64,000 nt of DNA from positions 2,498,001-2,562,000 of the forward strand of contig NC_016935.1 of NCBI RefSeq assembly GCF_000250655.1, written 5' to 3'. The translations under genes and the position numbers were made by a program. Source of the DNA: Paenibacillus mucilaginosus 3016. Its GTDB lineage: Bacteria > Bacillota > Bacilli > Paenibacillales > NBRC-103111. The stretch's first letter is position 1; the number at the start of each line of letters is the position of its first letter. Shown here piece by piece: positions 26,828-36,076 of the stretch. The notes under the pieces are model-generated. The model made no database searches, was not told the origin of the DNA, and saw nothing but the letters and a program-made list of their open reading frames with translations.

Positions 26828-27705
26828 GCCAATATCGCCAAGAGAACGTCTACCTTGCCATCCAAGCGCTTCAGGAAGAGGAGTCGATCAGCATTCAACT
26901 TCTGTGTGAAGTCGCAGGAGTTGCACGCTCAAGCTATTACAAATGGTTAAACCGCAAACCCAGCTCTCGTGAGCAGGAGAATGAGCGGCTGACAAAGATG
27001 ATGATGTCCATATATGAAAAAGTAGAGAAAACCTTTGGGTACCGCCAATTAACACTCCACATGCGCAAGGAAACCGGACAGACGATTAACCATAAACGCG
27101 TGTACCGGCTGATGAAAGTCAAGGGAATCCAGTCGGTCATCCGCAGGAAGAGAAAGAAATACCCTCATTCTACTCCCCAGCACGTGGCCGAGAATGTGCT
27201 GAATCGTAATTTCCAAGCAGCTGAACCCAATGAGAAATGGGTAACGGATGTAACAGAATTTAAATACGGCAACGGTCAGAAAGCGTATTTAAGCGCGATT
27301 CTCGATCTTCATGATAAATCCATCGTCTCCAGAGTAGTGGGGCATTCCAACAACAACCCACTTGTTTTCGAGACGTTGAAGCAAGCCTTGCAAGCAGCTC
27401 CAGGAAGCAAACCAATGCTTCATAGTGACAGAGGATTTCAATACACTTCACTTGACTTCAAAAAGCTTTTGGACGATAACGAACTGACTCAAAGTATGTC
27501 CCGGGTTGGGCGGTGTATCGATAACGGGCCGATGGAATCCTTCTGGGGGACCTTAAAATGCGAGAAGTATTATCTACACACTTACCAAACCTTTGAGGAG
27601 CTTGAGAGAGACATTCTGGCTTACATCGATTTTTACAATAACGAACGATTACAAGCAAAACTAAACGGCCTCAGTCCAATGGAATACAGGACCAAGGCCG
27701 CTTAA
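26797..27705 (+). CDS. IS3-family transposase OrfB (DDE integrase domain)
   Basis: The part translated after the -1 shift, about 302 residues. It has an HTH_21-like region (SSYYKWLNRK) and an rve integrase core with the DDE triad: Asp in WVTDVTEF, Asp in LHSDRGFQY, and Glu in MESFWGTLKCE. The frame is also open upstream inside orfA, so an independent start cannot be excluded. Catalytic residues and length look intact. Confidence 0.88.
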   Translation, partial: VTGNPKEAKLSQYRQENVYLAIQALQEEESISIQLLCEVAGVARSSYYKWLNRKPSSREQENERLTKMMMSIYEKVEKTFGYRQLTLHMRKETGQTINHKRVYRLMKVKGIQSVIRRKRKKYPHSTPQHVAENVLNRNFQAAEPNEKWVTDVTEFKYGNGQKAYLSAILDLHDKSIVSRVVGHSNNNPLVFETLKQALQAAPGSKPMLHSDRGFQYTSLDFKKLLDDNELTQSMSRVGRCIDNGPMESFWGTLKCEKYYLHTYQTFEELERDILAYIDFYNNERLQAKLNGLSPMEYRTKAA

Positions 27706-27904
27706 GATTTTTATTTTTTGTACTGTCTACTTGACGGGGGGCTGTTCACCGTGCGCGGCAGCTGGTCCTCGTTTTTTTGAAGTAACCGGCAGAATAGTTC
27801 AGCAGCTGGGGTTTACTAAGCGCATTCGGTCTGTTCAACAGGAATCAATTTTGTTACTATAACAGGTATTATTGTAGTCAGCTTGGGACTAGAGGTGAAT
27901 CAAT

Positions 27905-27961
27905 ATGTACTTGGCTCCATTATTTGAAAACGATGTACCGGTAGTACTTTTACGCCCTTAG
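27905..27961 (+). CDS. 18-residue leader peptide upstream of the DMT transporter
   Basis: MYLAPLFENDVPVVLLRP, with GAGGTGA upstream of ATG and a TAG stop. Its stop lies 26 bases before a hairpin that hides the ribosome site of the transporter. The layout resembles leader peptides of antibiotic-inducible translational attenuators (cat, erm). It could also be the N-terminal remnant of another gene, since VVLLRP resembles the start of GNAT acetyltransferases. Confidence 0.5.
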   Translation: MYLAPLFENDVPVVLLRP

Positions 27962-27986
27962 TGGAGTGAAGGTGACTACAGCATCT

Positions 27987-28023
27987 CTCCGTTAAGGGCT
28001 TTACCTTAACTAAAAACGGAGGG
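27987..28023 (+). promoter_or_regulatory. Hairpin sequestering the transporter ribosome binding site
   Basis: CTCCGT (27987-27992) pairs with ACGGAG (28016-28021), part of the Shine-Dalgarno ACGGAGGG. An inner stem GTTAAGG/CCTTAAC (27991-27997, 28004-28010) competes or stacks. Ribosome stalling on the leader could open it. Regulation is inferred from the layout. Confidence 0.5.
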
Positions 28024-28031
28024 AACACAAA

Positions 28032-28906
28032 ATGAAAAATACCTTAGTGGGATCTATATGTTTGGCTTTAGCCGCCAGTATTTGGGGTGGGATGTACGTT
28101 GTTGTTAAAATCGTGGTTTCGGTCATACCTCCACTGGAATTGGTATGGATCCGCTATGCAGTAGCGATTGTCGCACTGATCATAATCGGCTTGTTCACAC
28201 GTCAAAACTGGCGCATTCATAAACGTGATTTTCTAATCATCATAGCGATTGGGATCATCGGGAATACCATATCGATTGTGACTCAGGAAATGGGTACGAT
28301 GCTGTCCACAGCACAAATGGGGGCGATTATAACCTCCTCAACACCGGCTTTTATGGTTATTTTTGCCCGGCTGCTTCTTAAGGAGAGGGTAACCTTTAAA
28401 AAGGGTCTCTCTATTTGTTTAGCAACAATGGGGTTCTTCTCATTGTTGGAGCGGGTCATGTGAACTTGTCCATGAAACTAGGCGGAATTTGGCTTCTAAT
28501 AGCTGCGCTAACATGGGCCTTCATGTCTGTGCTTGTTAAGCGTGTGCCGAGTGAGTATTCACAAATTGTGGTAACGACTTACTCCATCTTGGTAGCCCTA
28601 ATGGTGCTGACTCCTTTTGTTTTGCCGCGATTGCACGCAATGAACGGCTCTCAACTGACTCACCCGACCATTTGGGGTGGATTATTGTATTTGGGTATTG
28701 TTTCAACAGCGGGTGGATTTTTACTCTGGAACCGTGGATTACAATTGCTTAACGCCTCTAGCGGGGGGCTGTTTTTCTTTTTTCAGCCTGTAGTCGGGAC
28801 ATTTCTTGGATGGCTTATTCTAGGAGAGAACATTGGAGTAACGTTCTGGCTTGGATCGGGTTTCATCTTGATTGGCGTTTTATTGGTGATTAAAGAAGAA
28901 AAGTAG
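28032..28906 (+). pseudogene. EamA/DMT-family transporter, frameshifted
   Basis: Two EamA repeats of a 10-span drug/metabolite transporter are split between frames. The first (from MKNTLVGSICLALAASIWGG) runs to 28463, and the second continues from about 28430 (GVLLIVGAGHVNLSMKLGGI). A one-base deletion near the G run at 28431-28434 restores a protein of about 290 residues. It is an exporter of unknown metabolites or drugs if functional. The change may be a sequencing error in a homopolymer. Behind the leader peptide and hairpin; a terminator follows. Confidence 0.78.
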
Positions 28907-28913
28907 TACACCG

Positions 28914-28946
28914 AAACCCCTTCAGCCGATATGCTGCAGGGGTTTT
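28914..28946 (+). terminator. Terminator after the DMT gene
   Basis: AAACCCCT and AGGGGTTT arms with an inner CAGC/GCTG pair, ending in TTTTGTTT. Confidence 0.78.
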
Positions 28947-29004
28947 GTTTGCATAAACGAAGCCAAGTGAAGAAATTAGCTTGCTATAATTCAATGGTCT
29001 AAGT

Positions 29005-29879
29005 ATCTTGACTTCTGCGCAAGGAGGAACCTCCGGTCCCCGACGAGTCATATGGTCATATCGGCACGTTCCAAACACCCGTGGGGGCCTTTCGAGAACT
29101 CGCCGTACAATCCGATCATACGAACCGAGAGCCGTGATGAACGCTGGTGTTCCAGGGGACATGGCACCTTGGTGGACACGTCGGACGGAGACTGGTGGAT
29201 GGTGTACCATGCTTACGAAAAAAATTACTACACCCTGGGACGGCAGACGTTACTAGAGCCGATCGAATGGACGGAAGACGGCTGGTTCCGAGTACCCTCG
29301 GGAGTCTCCCCGGACAAGCCGATTCGGAAGCCGAAAGGCTCGGCCGCAGTTCCCGGTAGGCCGAAGTCCGAGACATCGGATGGGCTCGGACTGCAGTGGA
29401 GCTTTTTCAAGGAGCACGATAAAGACCGATATGCTGTAACCGGAGAGATCATCGAGCTTCAAGCTTCGGAGCGGGTGTCGCCGCTGGTCTATATGCCGGA
29501 GGACCATCATTACGAGGTTCAAGTGGAAGTTACCATACAGGAAGGCAGTCAGGGCAGACTCCTGCTCTTCTATAATACGACGTACTTCAGCGGCATGGGG
29601 ATATCCGCGGATGGGCTGTATGGAATCCTGCGCGGTTGGCATACGCCATGTATTCCGTACAGCGGCAGTACCGTGCATCTGAGATTATGCAGTGCAGATC
29701 ATGAAGTGATCTATTACTATAGTCATGACGGCGGCGAATGGACGAAATTCCCGCACTCCTTTGAAGCATCCGGGTTCCACCATAACGCCTTAGGGGGATT
29801 TCTTGCCTTACGGATCGGGTTGGATGCGCTGGGCCAAGGGAAGGCCACATTCAGGAACTTTCAATATCGGAGCCTATAG
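29005..29879 (+). pseudogene. GH43 glycosidase remnant, 5'-truncated and frameshifted
   Basis: About 275 residues of the C-terminal half of a GH43 beta-xylosidase/arabinofuranosidase-like enzyme: VISARSKHPWGPFENSPYNP, GHGTLVDTSDGDWWMVYHAY and a C-terminal beta-sandwich. The blade with the catalytic Asp residues and the signal peptide are missing. The preceding piece LTSAQGGTSGP lies one frame away, showing a further one-base loss near 29040. No ribosome site precedes it. Likely a dead remnant of a plant-polymer gene. Confidence 0.75.
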
Positions 29880-29912
29880 CTGCTCTCCCAATAAGCTGCA
29901 TAGCATATCACC

Positions 29913-29946
29913 AACGTCTCCACTCTGTTTACAGGTGGGGGCGTTT
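29913..29946 (+). terminator. Terminator after the GH43 remnant
   Basis: AACGTCTCCAC and GTGGGGGCGTT pair along 11 positions with two G-U pairs, followed by TGTATT. From here to 30229 no gene is visible; the stretch is the leader of the pectinase gene. Confidence 0.65.
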
Positions 29947-30229
29947 GTATTATGGCATGTGCTTAACAAGCTTCAACCCATTAGCCGATATGCTCGAAAT
30001 AATCAAAGGTGTGCATCGGATAGCTTTTTCGGATCACACTTGCACAGGGGCAGGCCGCTGCATAACAAGTTATCCAGAATGTATGGTGTGGTATGCTCGC
30101 TTCCCCCATAATGAAGGCCAGACCACAGGCTTGGGTCAGCTCGATTAGATGTTAGAGGAGAGGGGGGCATAGAAGCTGCAAGCCCATCACGGGTAACACA
30201 GAGGATCTAAGAACAGAGGAGGAGTATCG

Positions 30230-33200
30230 TTGAAAAAAGTGGTTTCGTCTTTACTGGTGGCCGCCATGCTGACCGGCACCCTGCCGGCAACCGCAGCGGC
30301 TGAAACGGGCTCAAGTCCGCTGCCTGCATTCCCTGGAGCAGAGGGCGGGGGCATGTATACAACCGGGGGAAGAGGCGGGGAGGTATACGAGGTCACCACG
30401 CTTGCCGATTCCGGTCCGGGCTCGCTTCGGGAAGCCGTGAGCAGAAGCAATACAACCGTTGTATTTCGGGTAGGAGGGACCATCCATCTGCAGTCCCCGC
30501 TGAAGATCACCGGTTCCAACCTGACGATTGCGGGTCAAACCGCACCTGGGGAAGGCATTACGGTGTCCGACTACGCTACAGCATTTGAAGCGGACAACCT
30601 TATTGTACGGTATATGCGCTTCCGCTTAGGAGACCGGCATCCGAGTGATGACGATGCGTTCGGCGGACGCTACCATAAGAATATCATCGTAGACCATTGC
30701 TCGTTCAGTTGGTCCGTAGATGAGGTCCTGAGTATGTATGTCAACGAGAACACGACGGTGCAGTGGTCCATTGTGTCCGAAAGCATGCTGATGACATCTC
30801 ACTATAAGGGGAGGCACGGATACGCCGGCATATGGGGAGGCAATAACGCATCCTTTCATCACAATCTGATCGCCCATAATGTCAGCCGGAATCCCCGGTT
30901 CGCCGCCTCCGAGAACCATAAGATCGACAGTTATAACAATGTCATCTATAACTGGGGCTTCTTCTCCGCTTACGGTGGAGAGCAGGGCATGTACAATCTT
31001 CGGGACAATTACTACAAATATGGTCCGAATACATACCGGTCGGCCCGTAACCAGGTGTTCCTTGGAGTCGGCGCGGATACGCGCATCTACATCGGCGGGA
31101 ATTATATGTACGGCAATCCTGAGGTAACGGCGGACAATTGGAAGGGTGTCGGCGACGTAGCGAACCCGGAGTCCAAGCTGAGCTCGCCTGTCGTCATGCA
31201 GAATCCACCGGTACCCGAACCGGCCGAGCTGGCGTACGAGCATGTGCTTGAGGGCGCCGGAGCCATTCTTCCACGGAGAGATGCTGTCGATGCCCGGGTC
31301 GTCAGCGAAGTGGTGTATGGAACGGGGAAGCACATCAATTCCCAGAAGGAGGTCGGCGGCTACCTGGAGTTCGCCCAGACGGTCTCGACTTCCGCAGACG
31401 ACGATCATGACGGCATGCCTAACGAGTGGGAGACGGCGAACGGATTGAATCCGAATGAGCCTTCCGACCGCAACGGCCTTCATGCCTCGGGGTACACTCA
31501 TCTGGAAGTATATTTGAACGGAATCACCGGCAGCGGTTCCGCCAATCCGGCCGCAGTCATAACCCAGCCTGCGGATAACACCATCGTGACCGAAGGGGCG
31601 TCGGTCGAGATTCAGGCCTCCGCATCCGACGCGGATGGTTCCGTAGCCAAGGTGGAATTTTACCGTAACGATGTCTTACTTGGTGAAGACAGCACTGCGC
31701 CCTACTCGTTCACCTGGGAGAACGTGCAGGATGGAACGCATTTCCTGACCGTCAAAGCCGTGGACGATACAGGCACTTCCACGCAGTCCAGCAATGTCGC
31801 CGTTCATGTGAACCGGCCCGGCAGTATCCTGCCTTGGCAGTCGGCCGATATCGGGACGCCGGGAATCGCAGGCCATACCCAGCTTGGGGCCACAGCCGCA
31901 GACGTTACCGTGAAATCGGCAGGCGATATCGACGGCAGGTCGGACAGCTTTCATTTCGCTTATCAGCAGCTCACCGGGAATGGCGAAGTGATCGCCCGCG
32001 TGGAAAGCGTGACGGCTACAGATGACGGGGCAGAGGCCGGAGTCATGATCCGTGATAACCTGAACGCTTCCTCCAAATTTGCGGCCCTGCTCATTCCATA
32101 CGTCAAGCTTGGCAAGAAGAGCGTGACCATGAACCGGATGACCGAAGGCGGCAGTGTGACCAAAACCGAGCCGGAAGCGTTCATCCAGACGCCGTATTGG
32201 GTGAAGGTAGTCCGCTTGGGCGATCAGTTCACTTCCCTGATCTCGGAGAACGGAATCGATTGGTCTGTACTTGAATCGGTTACCATCCCGATGGCGGAGA
32301 CCGTCTATTTCGGTCTCGCGGCGGATGCGTCCAAGCCCGATGATGAAGTGAACAAGTATAACGCCTCCGTGTTCTCCCACGCTGTGGTGAATCCGCTGGA
32401 CGCTGACTTTCCGGCCGCTCCAACCGGCGTAACGGCGAGTGCAGGCAATAAGTCGGTACAATTGAATTGGACTGCCAGTACTTCTGCAGACAGCTATAAC
32501 GTATTCCGGAGTGATATTCCGGGTGGACCTTACTCGCAGATTGCGGGCGGCATTACCGCTCCCTCTTACACCGACTTGAATTTGACACCGGGCAAGACCT
32601 ACTTTTATGTGGTTGCGGCCGTCAATGAAAAGGGTGTGAGCTTCAACTCTTCAGAGGCCAGTGCCACGCCGGAAGGCGAGCCGGAGACAGTATATCTGGT
32701 CAACGATGACTTTGAAGCCCTCGCCAATGAAACGACGCCTCCCGGGTATTCGTATCTGCCTGATCCGCAGGACATAGACCACAAGGTCGTTGTAACCGAC
32801 GTTCCCGCAGATACGACAGGCAATACTTCAGGCAAAGCGATGATCGTCTATGATAACGGTGCGGGCGGTACGCAGTTTATCCGCAAGTTTGCCCCGCAGC
32901 TTGGCAGCGTGGTGATCGAGGTCGATATCACGGCACCCGGATGGCCGGGCACCTCTTACGTACTGCAGCTGCAGGATGAGTCCGGCAGCAGGACTCCGCT
33001 GTCTATCGAACTCCGCAAGCCGGCGCTTCCTGTAGCGGACCCGAACTATACCCTTACTTACAAGCTGAGCGGTTCAGACTACAAGCTGATGGATCCGCCG
33101 GTGAGCAAGCGTTGGTATAACCTGAAGATTGTGACGAACGCAGCGGCGCAAACGGCCGACATCTATATCGACCAGTCGCTCCTTGCCGACAACGTTCCGT

Positions 33201-35902
33201 TCCAGGCGGACGTGAAGACGACGGGCATCGCGCGGATTACGGCACGGACGCCGGGCACCGGCAAAGGGACTTTGTATTACGATAATGTCAAGGTCTATGT
33301 AGAGCCGGTACAAAGCCCGAAAGGGCTGAATGCCCTGCCGGGCAACGGGAAGGTACAGCTGAGCTGGACAGCCGCGGACGGCGCGGATTATTACACGGTC
33401 AAACGCAGCACGACAGACGGGGGGCCGTACACCGCCGTGGCTTCCAATGTGACGGCTGCGACTTATATCGATGAGTCCGTCCAGAACGGCACGACTTACT
33501 ACTATGTCGTGACGGCATCGGGCACGACAGGGGAAAGCGGGCCGTCCAACCAGGTGACGGTGTCGCCTTCGGAGGATGCGGTGAAGCCCGAAGCGCCTGC
33601 AGGGCTTACGGCCGGAGCCCGCAGTACACAGGTGGATCTGAGCTGGCAGCCTGCAGAGCGGGCGAACACGTATACGGTCAAGCGGAGTACCAACCCGGAG
33701 GGTCCCTTTACCGTAATCGCTTCCGGCTTAGGCTCCACGTCTTACCGGGATGGCGGGTTAGATAACGGTACGGAGTATTCCTACGTGGTATCAGCAGTCG
33801 GCGTAGGGGGTGAAGGGGCGGGTTCGGCCCCGGTCGCGGTCACCCCTTCGCGGCAGCTCTCCACACCGGTAGTGACGGTTCAGTCCCTGCCTAGTGGAGC
33901 CCTTGTGCAGTGGGGGCCTGTCGACGGCGCTTCATCCTATCTTGTGAAGCGTGCTGATCAATACGGAGGGCCATACGAGGTGCTTGCCGAATCGGTAACC
34001 GGCGTAACCTATACGGACTCCGGTCTGATCAATGGAAAGCCTTATTACTACAAGGTGACAGCGGTGGACGGAACTACGCACAGTCTGGATTCTTCCTCCG
34101 CCGGTGTCCGCCCGTCTGCTCAGGACGGCACCCCTGCACCGCCACCGGGCCTGACGGCCGAGCCGGGCGACAGCAGCATCCGTTTGAACTGGATGGAAGT
34201 GCCGGAAGCGGCTTCCTATACGGTTAAACGCAGCGACACGGCTGAAGGACCGTATACCACCGCAGCTTCGGGACTATCGAATCCCTCTTTTACCGATTCG
34301 GGCCTTGTGAACGGAAAGAATTATTATTATCTTGTTTCCGCTGTGAATGAAGCCGGAGAAGGGGGAACCAGCGTACCGGTTCGGGAGGTACCGGCTCAGG
34401 TGCTGACGGTTGCCGCTGACGGAAGCGCACAATATACCAAGGTCCAGGATGCCATCCAGGCTGTTCCGGACAACAGCGCAACCCCCACCATCATCAAGAT
34501 CAAGAACGGCACGTACCGCGAGAAGCTCGATCTCCCTTCCGCCAAGATCAATGTACGTATGATTGGCGAAAGCCGGGAAGGAACCGTCCTGATCTATGGA
34601 GATGCTGCCAGCACACTGGATGCGAACGGGAACCCGCTGGGCACTTCGAACAGTTACAGCTTCAGGGTGCAGGCGAGAGATTTCACGGCGGAACATCTGA
34701 CAATTCAGAACGACGCCGGGGACGATGCAGGCCAGGCGGTGGCGCTCTATGCGAATGGAGACCGGATGGCCTTCCGTGATGTCAGTCTGCGGGGCTACCA
34801 AGATACGCTGTACTCCAACAATGGCCGGCAGTATTTCACGGACAGCTACATCGAAGGCGACGTGGATTTCATCTTCGGCAACGCCTCGGCTGTCTTTGAG
34901 AACAGCATCATTCACAGCTTGAGCAGCGGCTATGTCACCGCGGCTTCAACCGCGGAGGGGAAGACAGGGTATGTCTTCCTGAACAGCCGGATTACCGCCG
35001 AGCCCGGGCTGACCGGTACCGTAGCCCTCGGCAGGCCGTGGCGCGCCTATTCGAACGTGAAGTATGTGAACAGTTACATGGACGATCATATTAAGCCGGT
35101 CGGCTGGGATAACTGGGGAAGGACGGAGAATGAATCCACGGCCCAATATGGAGAATATGCCAGCTACGGACCGGGAGCGGACCCGAAGGCAAGGTTCCGT
35201 TGGTCGAAGCAGTTAACGACGGAGGAAGCAGCGCTCTTAACGCCGGCGGACATTCTCGGCGGAAGTGACGGCTGGAATCCGTTTGCGGCGGTGCCTCTGG
35301 TTGATGGCAGTCGGGAGCTGGCGGCCCTTACCGTAAACGATGCGCCGGTGCCGGATTTCTCGCCTGCGACAACGCAGTATCGGATCGAGCTGCAGGATCC
35401 CCGTATCCTTCCGGTCGTTACCGCGGCCGTGTACTCGGATACATCTTTAGTGTCGGTTAAGCAGGCGGCATCGGTGCCCGGTACGGCAGAAGTACACATT
35501 CAGGCCAGGGATGGCGGGGAACGGACCTATACGATCCAATTCGTAGCTGCCGATCATCAGGCGCCCACGCTCAAGCTTGAAGTGGATCAACCGGTTCTTC
35601 AGGCAGATGATCATCGGATGGTATCTGTTCATGCCTCTGTATACGCATCCGACGAAGGAACCGGTGTAGCTTCGATTCGGCTGCTATCGATCACAAGCAG
35701 TGAACCGGAGAATGATCAAGGAGACGGCAATACGGCGGTCGATATTCAGGGAGCGGAGTACGGTACGGCGGATTACGATTTTGAACTGCGTGCCGAACGC
35801 TCAGGACCAGGCAGCGGCCGTATATATACCATCACCTATGAAGCGGTTGATTTTGCTGGCAACCGGACCCAAGCTTCAACAACCGTAACCATCTTACATT
35901 AA
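30230..35902 (+). CDS. Secreted bifunctional pectate lyase (PL1) / pectin methylesterase (CE8)
   Basis: 1890 residues starting at TTG behind GAGGAGG. Signal peptide 1-24; PL1 lyase about 30-430 with VDHCSFSWSVDE and the Arg region SRNPRF; a calcium-type DDDHDGMPNEWE loop near 390; Ig-like domain (439-528); beta-sandwich (530-722); FN3 (727-817); a second binding-like domain (820-1023); four FN3 repeats (1027-1390); CE8 esterase about 1391-1680 with GYQDTLYSN, VDFIFG and GRPWRAYS; and C-terminal cadherin-like domains. The esterase would remove methyl groups so that the lyase can cut the homogalacturonan by beta-elimination. The neighbouring sensor and Lpl transporter probably take up the oligomers. 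Confidence 0.92.
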   Translation: MKKVVSSLLVAAMLTGTLPATAAAETGSSPLPAFPGAEGGGMYTTGGRGGEVYEVTTLADSGPGSLREAVSRSNTTVVFRVGGTIHLQSPLKITGSNLTIAGQTAPGEGITVSDYATAFEADNLIVRYMRFRLGDRHPSDDDAFGGRYHKNIIVDHCSFSWSVDEVLSMYVNENTTVQWSIVSESMLMTSHYKGRHGYAGIWGGNNASFHHNLIAHNVSRNPRFAASENHKIDSYNNVIYNWGFFSAYGGEQGMYNLRDNYYKYGPNTYRSARNQVFLGVGADTRIYIGGNYMYGNPEVTADNWKGVGDVANPESKLSSPVVMQNPPVPEPAELAYEHVLEGAGAILPRRDAVDARVVSEVVYGTGKHINSQKEVGGYLEFAQTVSTSADDDHDGMPNEWETANGLNPNEPSDRNGLHASGYTHLEVYLNGITGSGSANPAAVITQPADNTIVTEGASVEIQASASDADGSVAKVEFYRNDVLLGEDSTAPYSFTWENVQDGTHFLTVKAVDDTGTSTQSSNVAVHVNRPGSILPWQSADIGTPGIAGHTQLGATAADVTVKSAGDIDGRSDSFHFAYQQLTGNGEVIARVESVTATDDGAEAGVMIRDNLNASSKFAALLIPYVKLGKKSVTMNRMTEGGSVTKTEPEAFIQTPYWVKVVRLGDQFTSLISENGIDWSVLESVTIPMAETVYFGLAADASKPDDEVNKYNASVFSHAVVNPLDADFPAAPTGVTASAGNKSVQLNWTASTSADSYNVFRSDIPGGPYSQIAGGITAPSYTDLNLTPGKTYFYVVAAVNEKGVSFNSSEASATPEGEPETVYLVNDDFEALANETTPPGYSYLPDPQDIDHKVVVTDVPADTTGNTSGKAMIVYDNGAGGTQFIRKFAPQLGSVVIEVDITAPGWPGTSYVLQLQDESGSRTPLSIELRKPALPVADPNYTLTYKLSGSDYKLMDPPVSKRWYNLKIVTNAAAQTADIYIDQSLLADNVPFQADVKTTGIARITARTPGTGKGTLYYDNVKVYVEPVQSPKGLNALPGNGKVQLSWTAADGADYYTVKRSTTDGGPYTAVASNVTAATYIDESVQNGTTYYYVVTASGTTGESGPSNQVTVSPSEDAVKPEAPAGLTAGARSTQVDLSWQPAERANTYTVKRSTNPEGPFTVIASGLGSTSYRDGGLDNGTEYSYVVSAVGVGGEGAGSAPVAVTPSRQLSTPVVTVQSLPSGALVQWGPVDGASSYLVKRADQYGGPYEVLAESVTGVTYTDSGLINGKPYYYKVTAVDGTTHSLDSSSAGVRPSAQDGTPAPPPGLTAEPGDSSIRLNWMEVPEAASYTVKRSDTAEGPYTTAASGLSNPSFTDSGLVNGKNYYYLVSAVNEAGEGGTSVPVREVPAQVLTVAADGSAQYTKVQDAIQAVPDNSATPTIIKIKNGTYREKLDLPSAKINVRMIGESREGTVLIYGDAASTLDANGNPLGTSNSYSFRVQARDFTAEHLTIQNDAGDDAGQAVALYANGDRMAFRDVSLRGYQDTLYSNNGRQYFTDSYIEGDVDFIFGNASAVFENSIIHSLSSGYVTAASTAEGKTGYVFLNSRITAEPGLTGTVALGRPWRAYSNVKYVNSYMDDHIKPVGWDNWGRTENESTAQYGEYASYGPGADPKARFRWSKQLTTEEAALLTPADILGGSDGWNPFAAVPLVDGSRELAALTVNDAPVPDFSPATTQYRIELQDPRILPVVTAAVYSDTSLVSVKQAASVPGTAEVHIQARDGGERTYTIQFVAADHQAPTLKLEVDQPVLQADDHRMVSVHASVYASDEGTGVASIRLLSITSSEPENDQGDGNTAVDIQGAEYGTADYDFELRAERSGPGSGRIYTITYEAVDFAGNRTQASTTVTILH

Positions 35903-35911
35903 GCTGTACAG

Positions 35912-35953
35912 CCTTCCCCGATACGCCTTTTTGCGCATCGGGGCGGCTTTTTT
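35912..35953 (+). terminator. Terminator of the pectinase gene
   Basis: CCCCGAT and ATCGGGG arms with inner CGC/GCG, followed by a T run (CGGCTTTTTTAT). Confidence 0.85.
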
Positions 35954-36076
35954 ATAGCGTCGAACATGACTGGAACAGCGGAACCATTCAGGTTGCAGGC
36001 ATTGGGGCAGGCTGTGAAGAATGATTACATTCGTGGAAAGCATGAGAACAATCAGATCTGGAGGAGGCAGCCTTTC

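Larger units (their letters stand above)
26082..27748 (+). mobile_element. IS3-family insertion sequence (IS150-like), 1667 bp
   Basis: Imperfect terminal inverted repeats of about 26 bases, both starting TGA and ending in a shared GTAGACAG, bound the element at 26082 and 27748 (18 of 26 bases match). A 3-bp direct repeat CCG (26079-26081, 27749-27751) is the target duplication. Inside are orfA and orfB in the -1 frame. The element appears complete and may still be active. Confidence 0.88.
26053..27775. repeat. Palindromic intergenic repeat, copy 1, split by an IS element
   Basis: The left part (26053-26081, GGCACAATAACTAGGGAGCA then GATCGCCG) and the right part (27749-27771, CCGTGCGCGGCAGCTGGTCC) join to give the same unit found whole at 55349-55395. 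Joined, it is a hairpin. The IS3 element lies between the parts with a CCG direct repeat. Confidence 0.72.
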
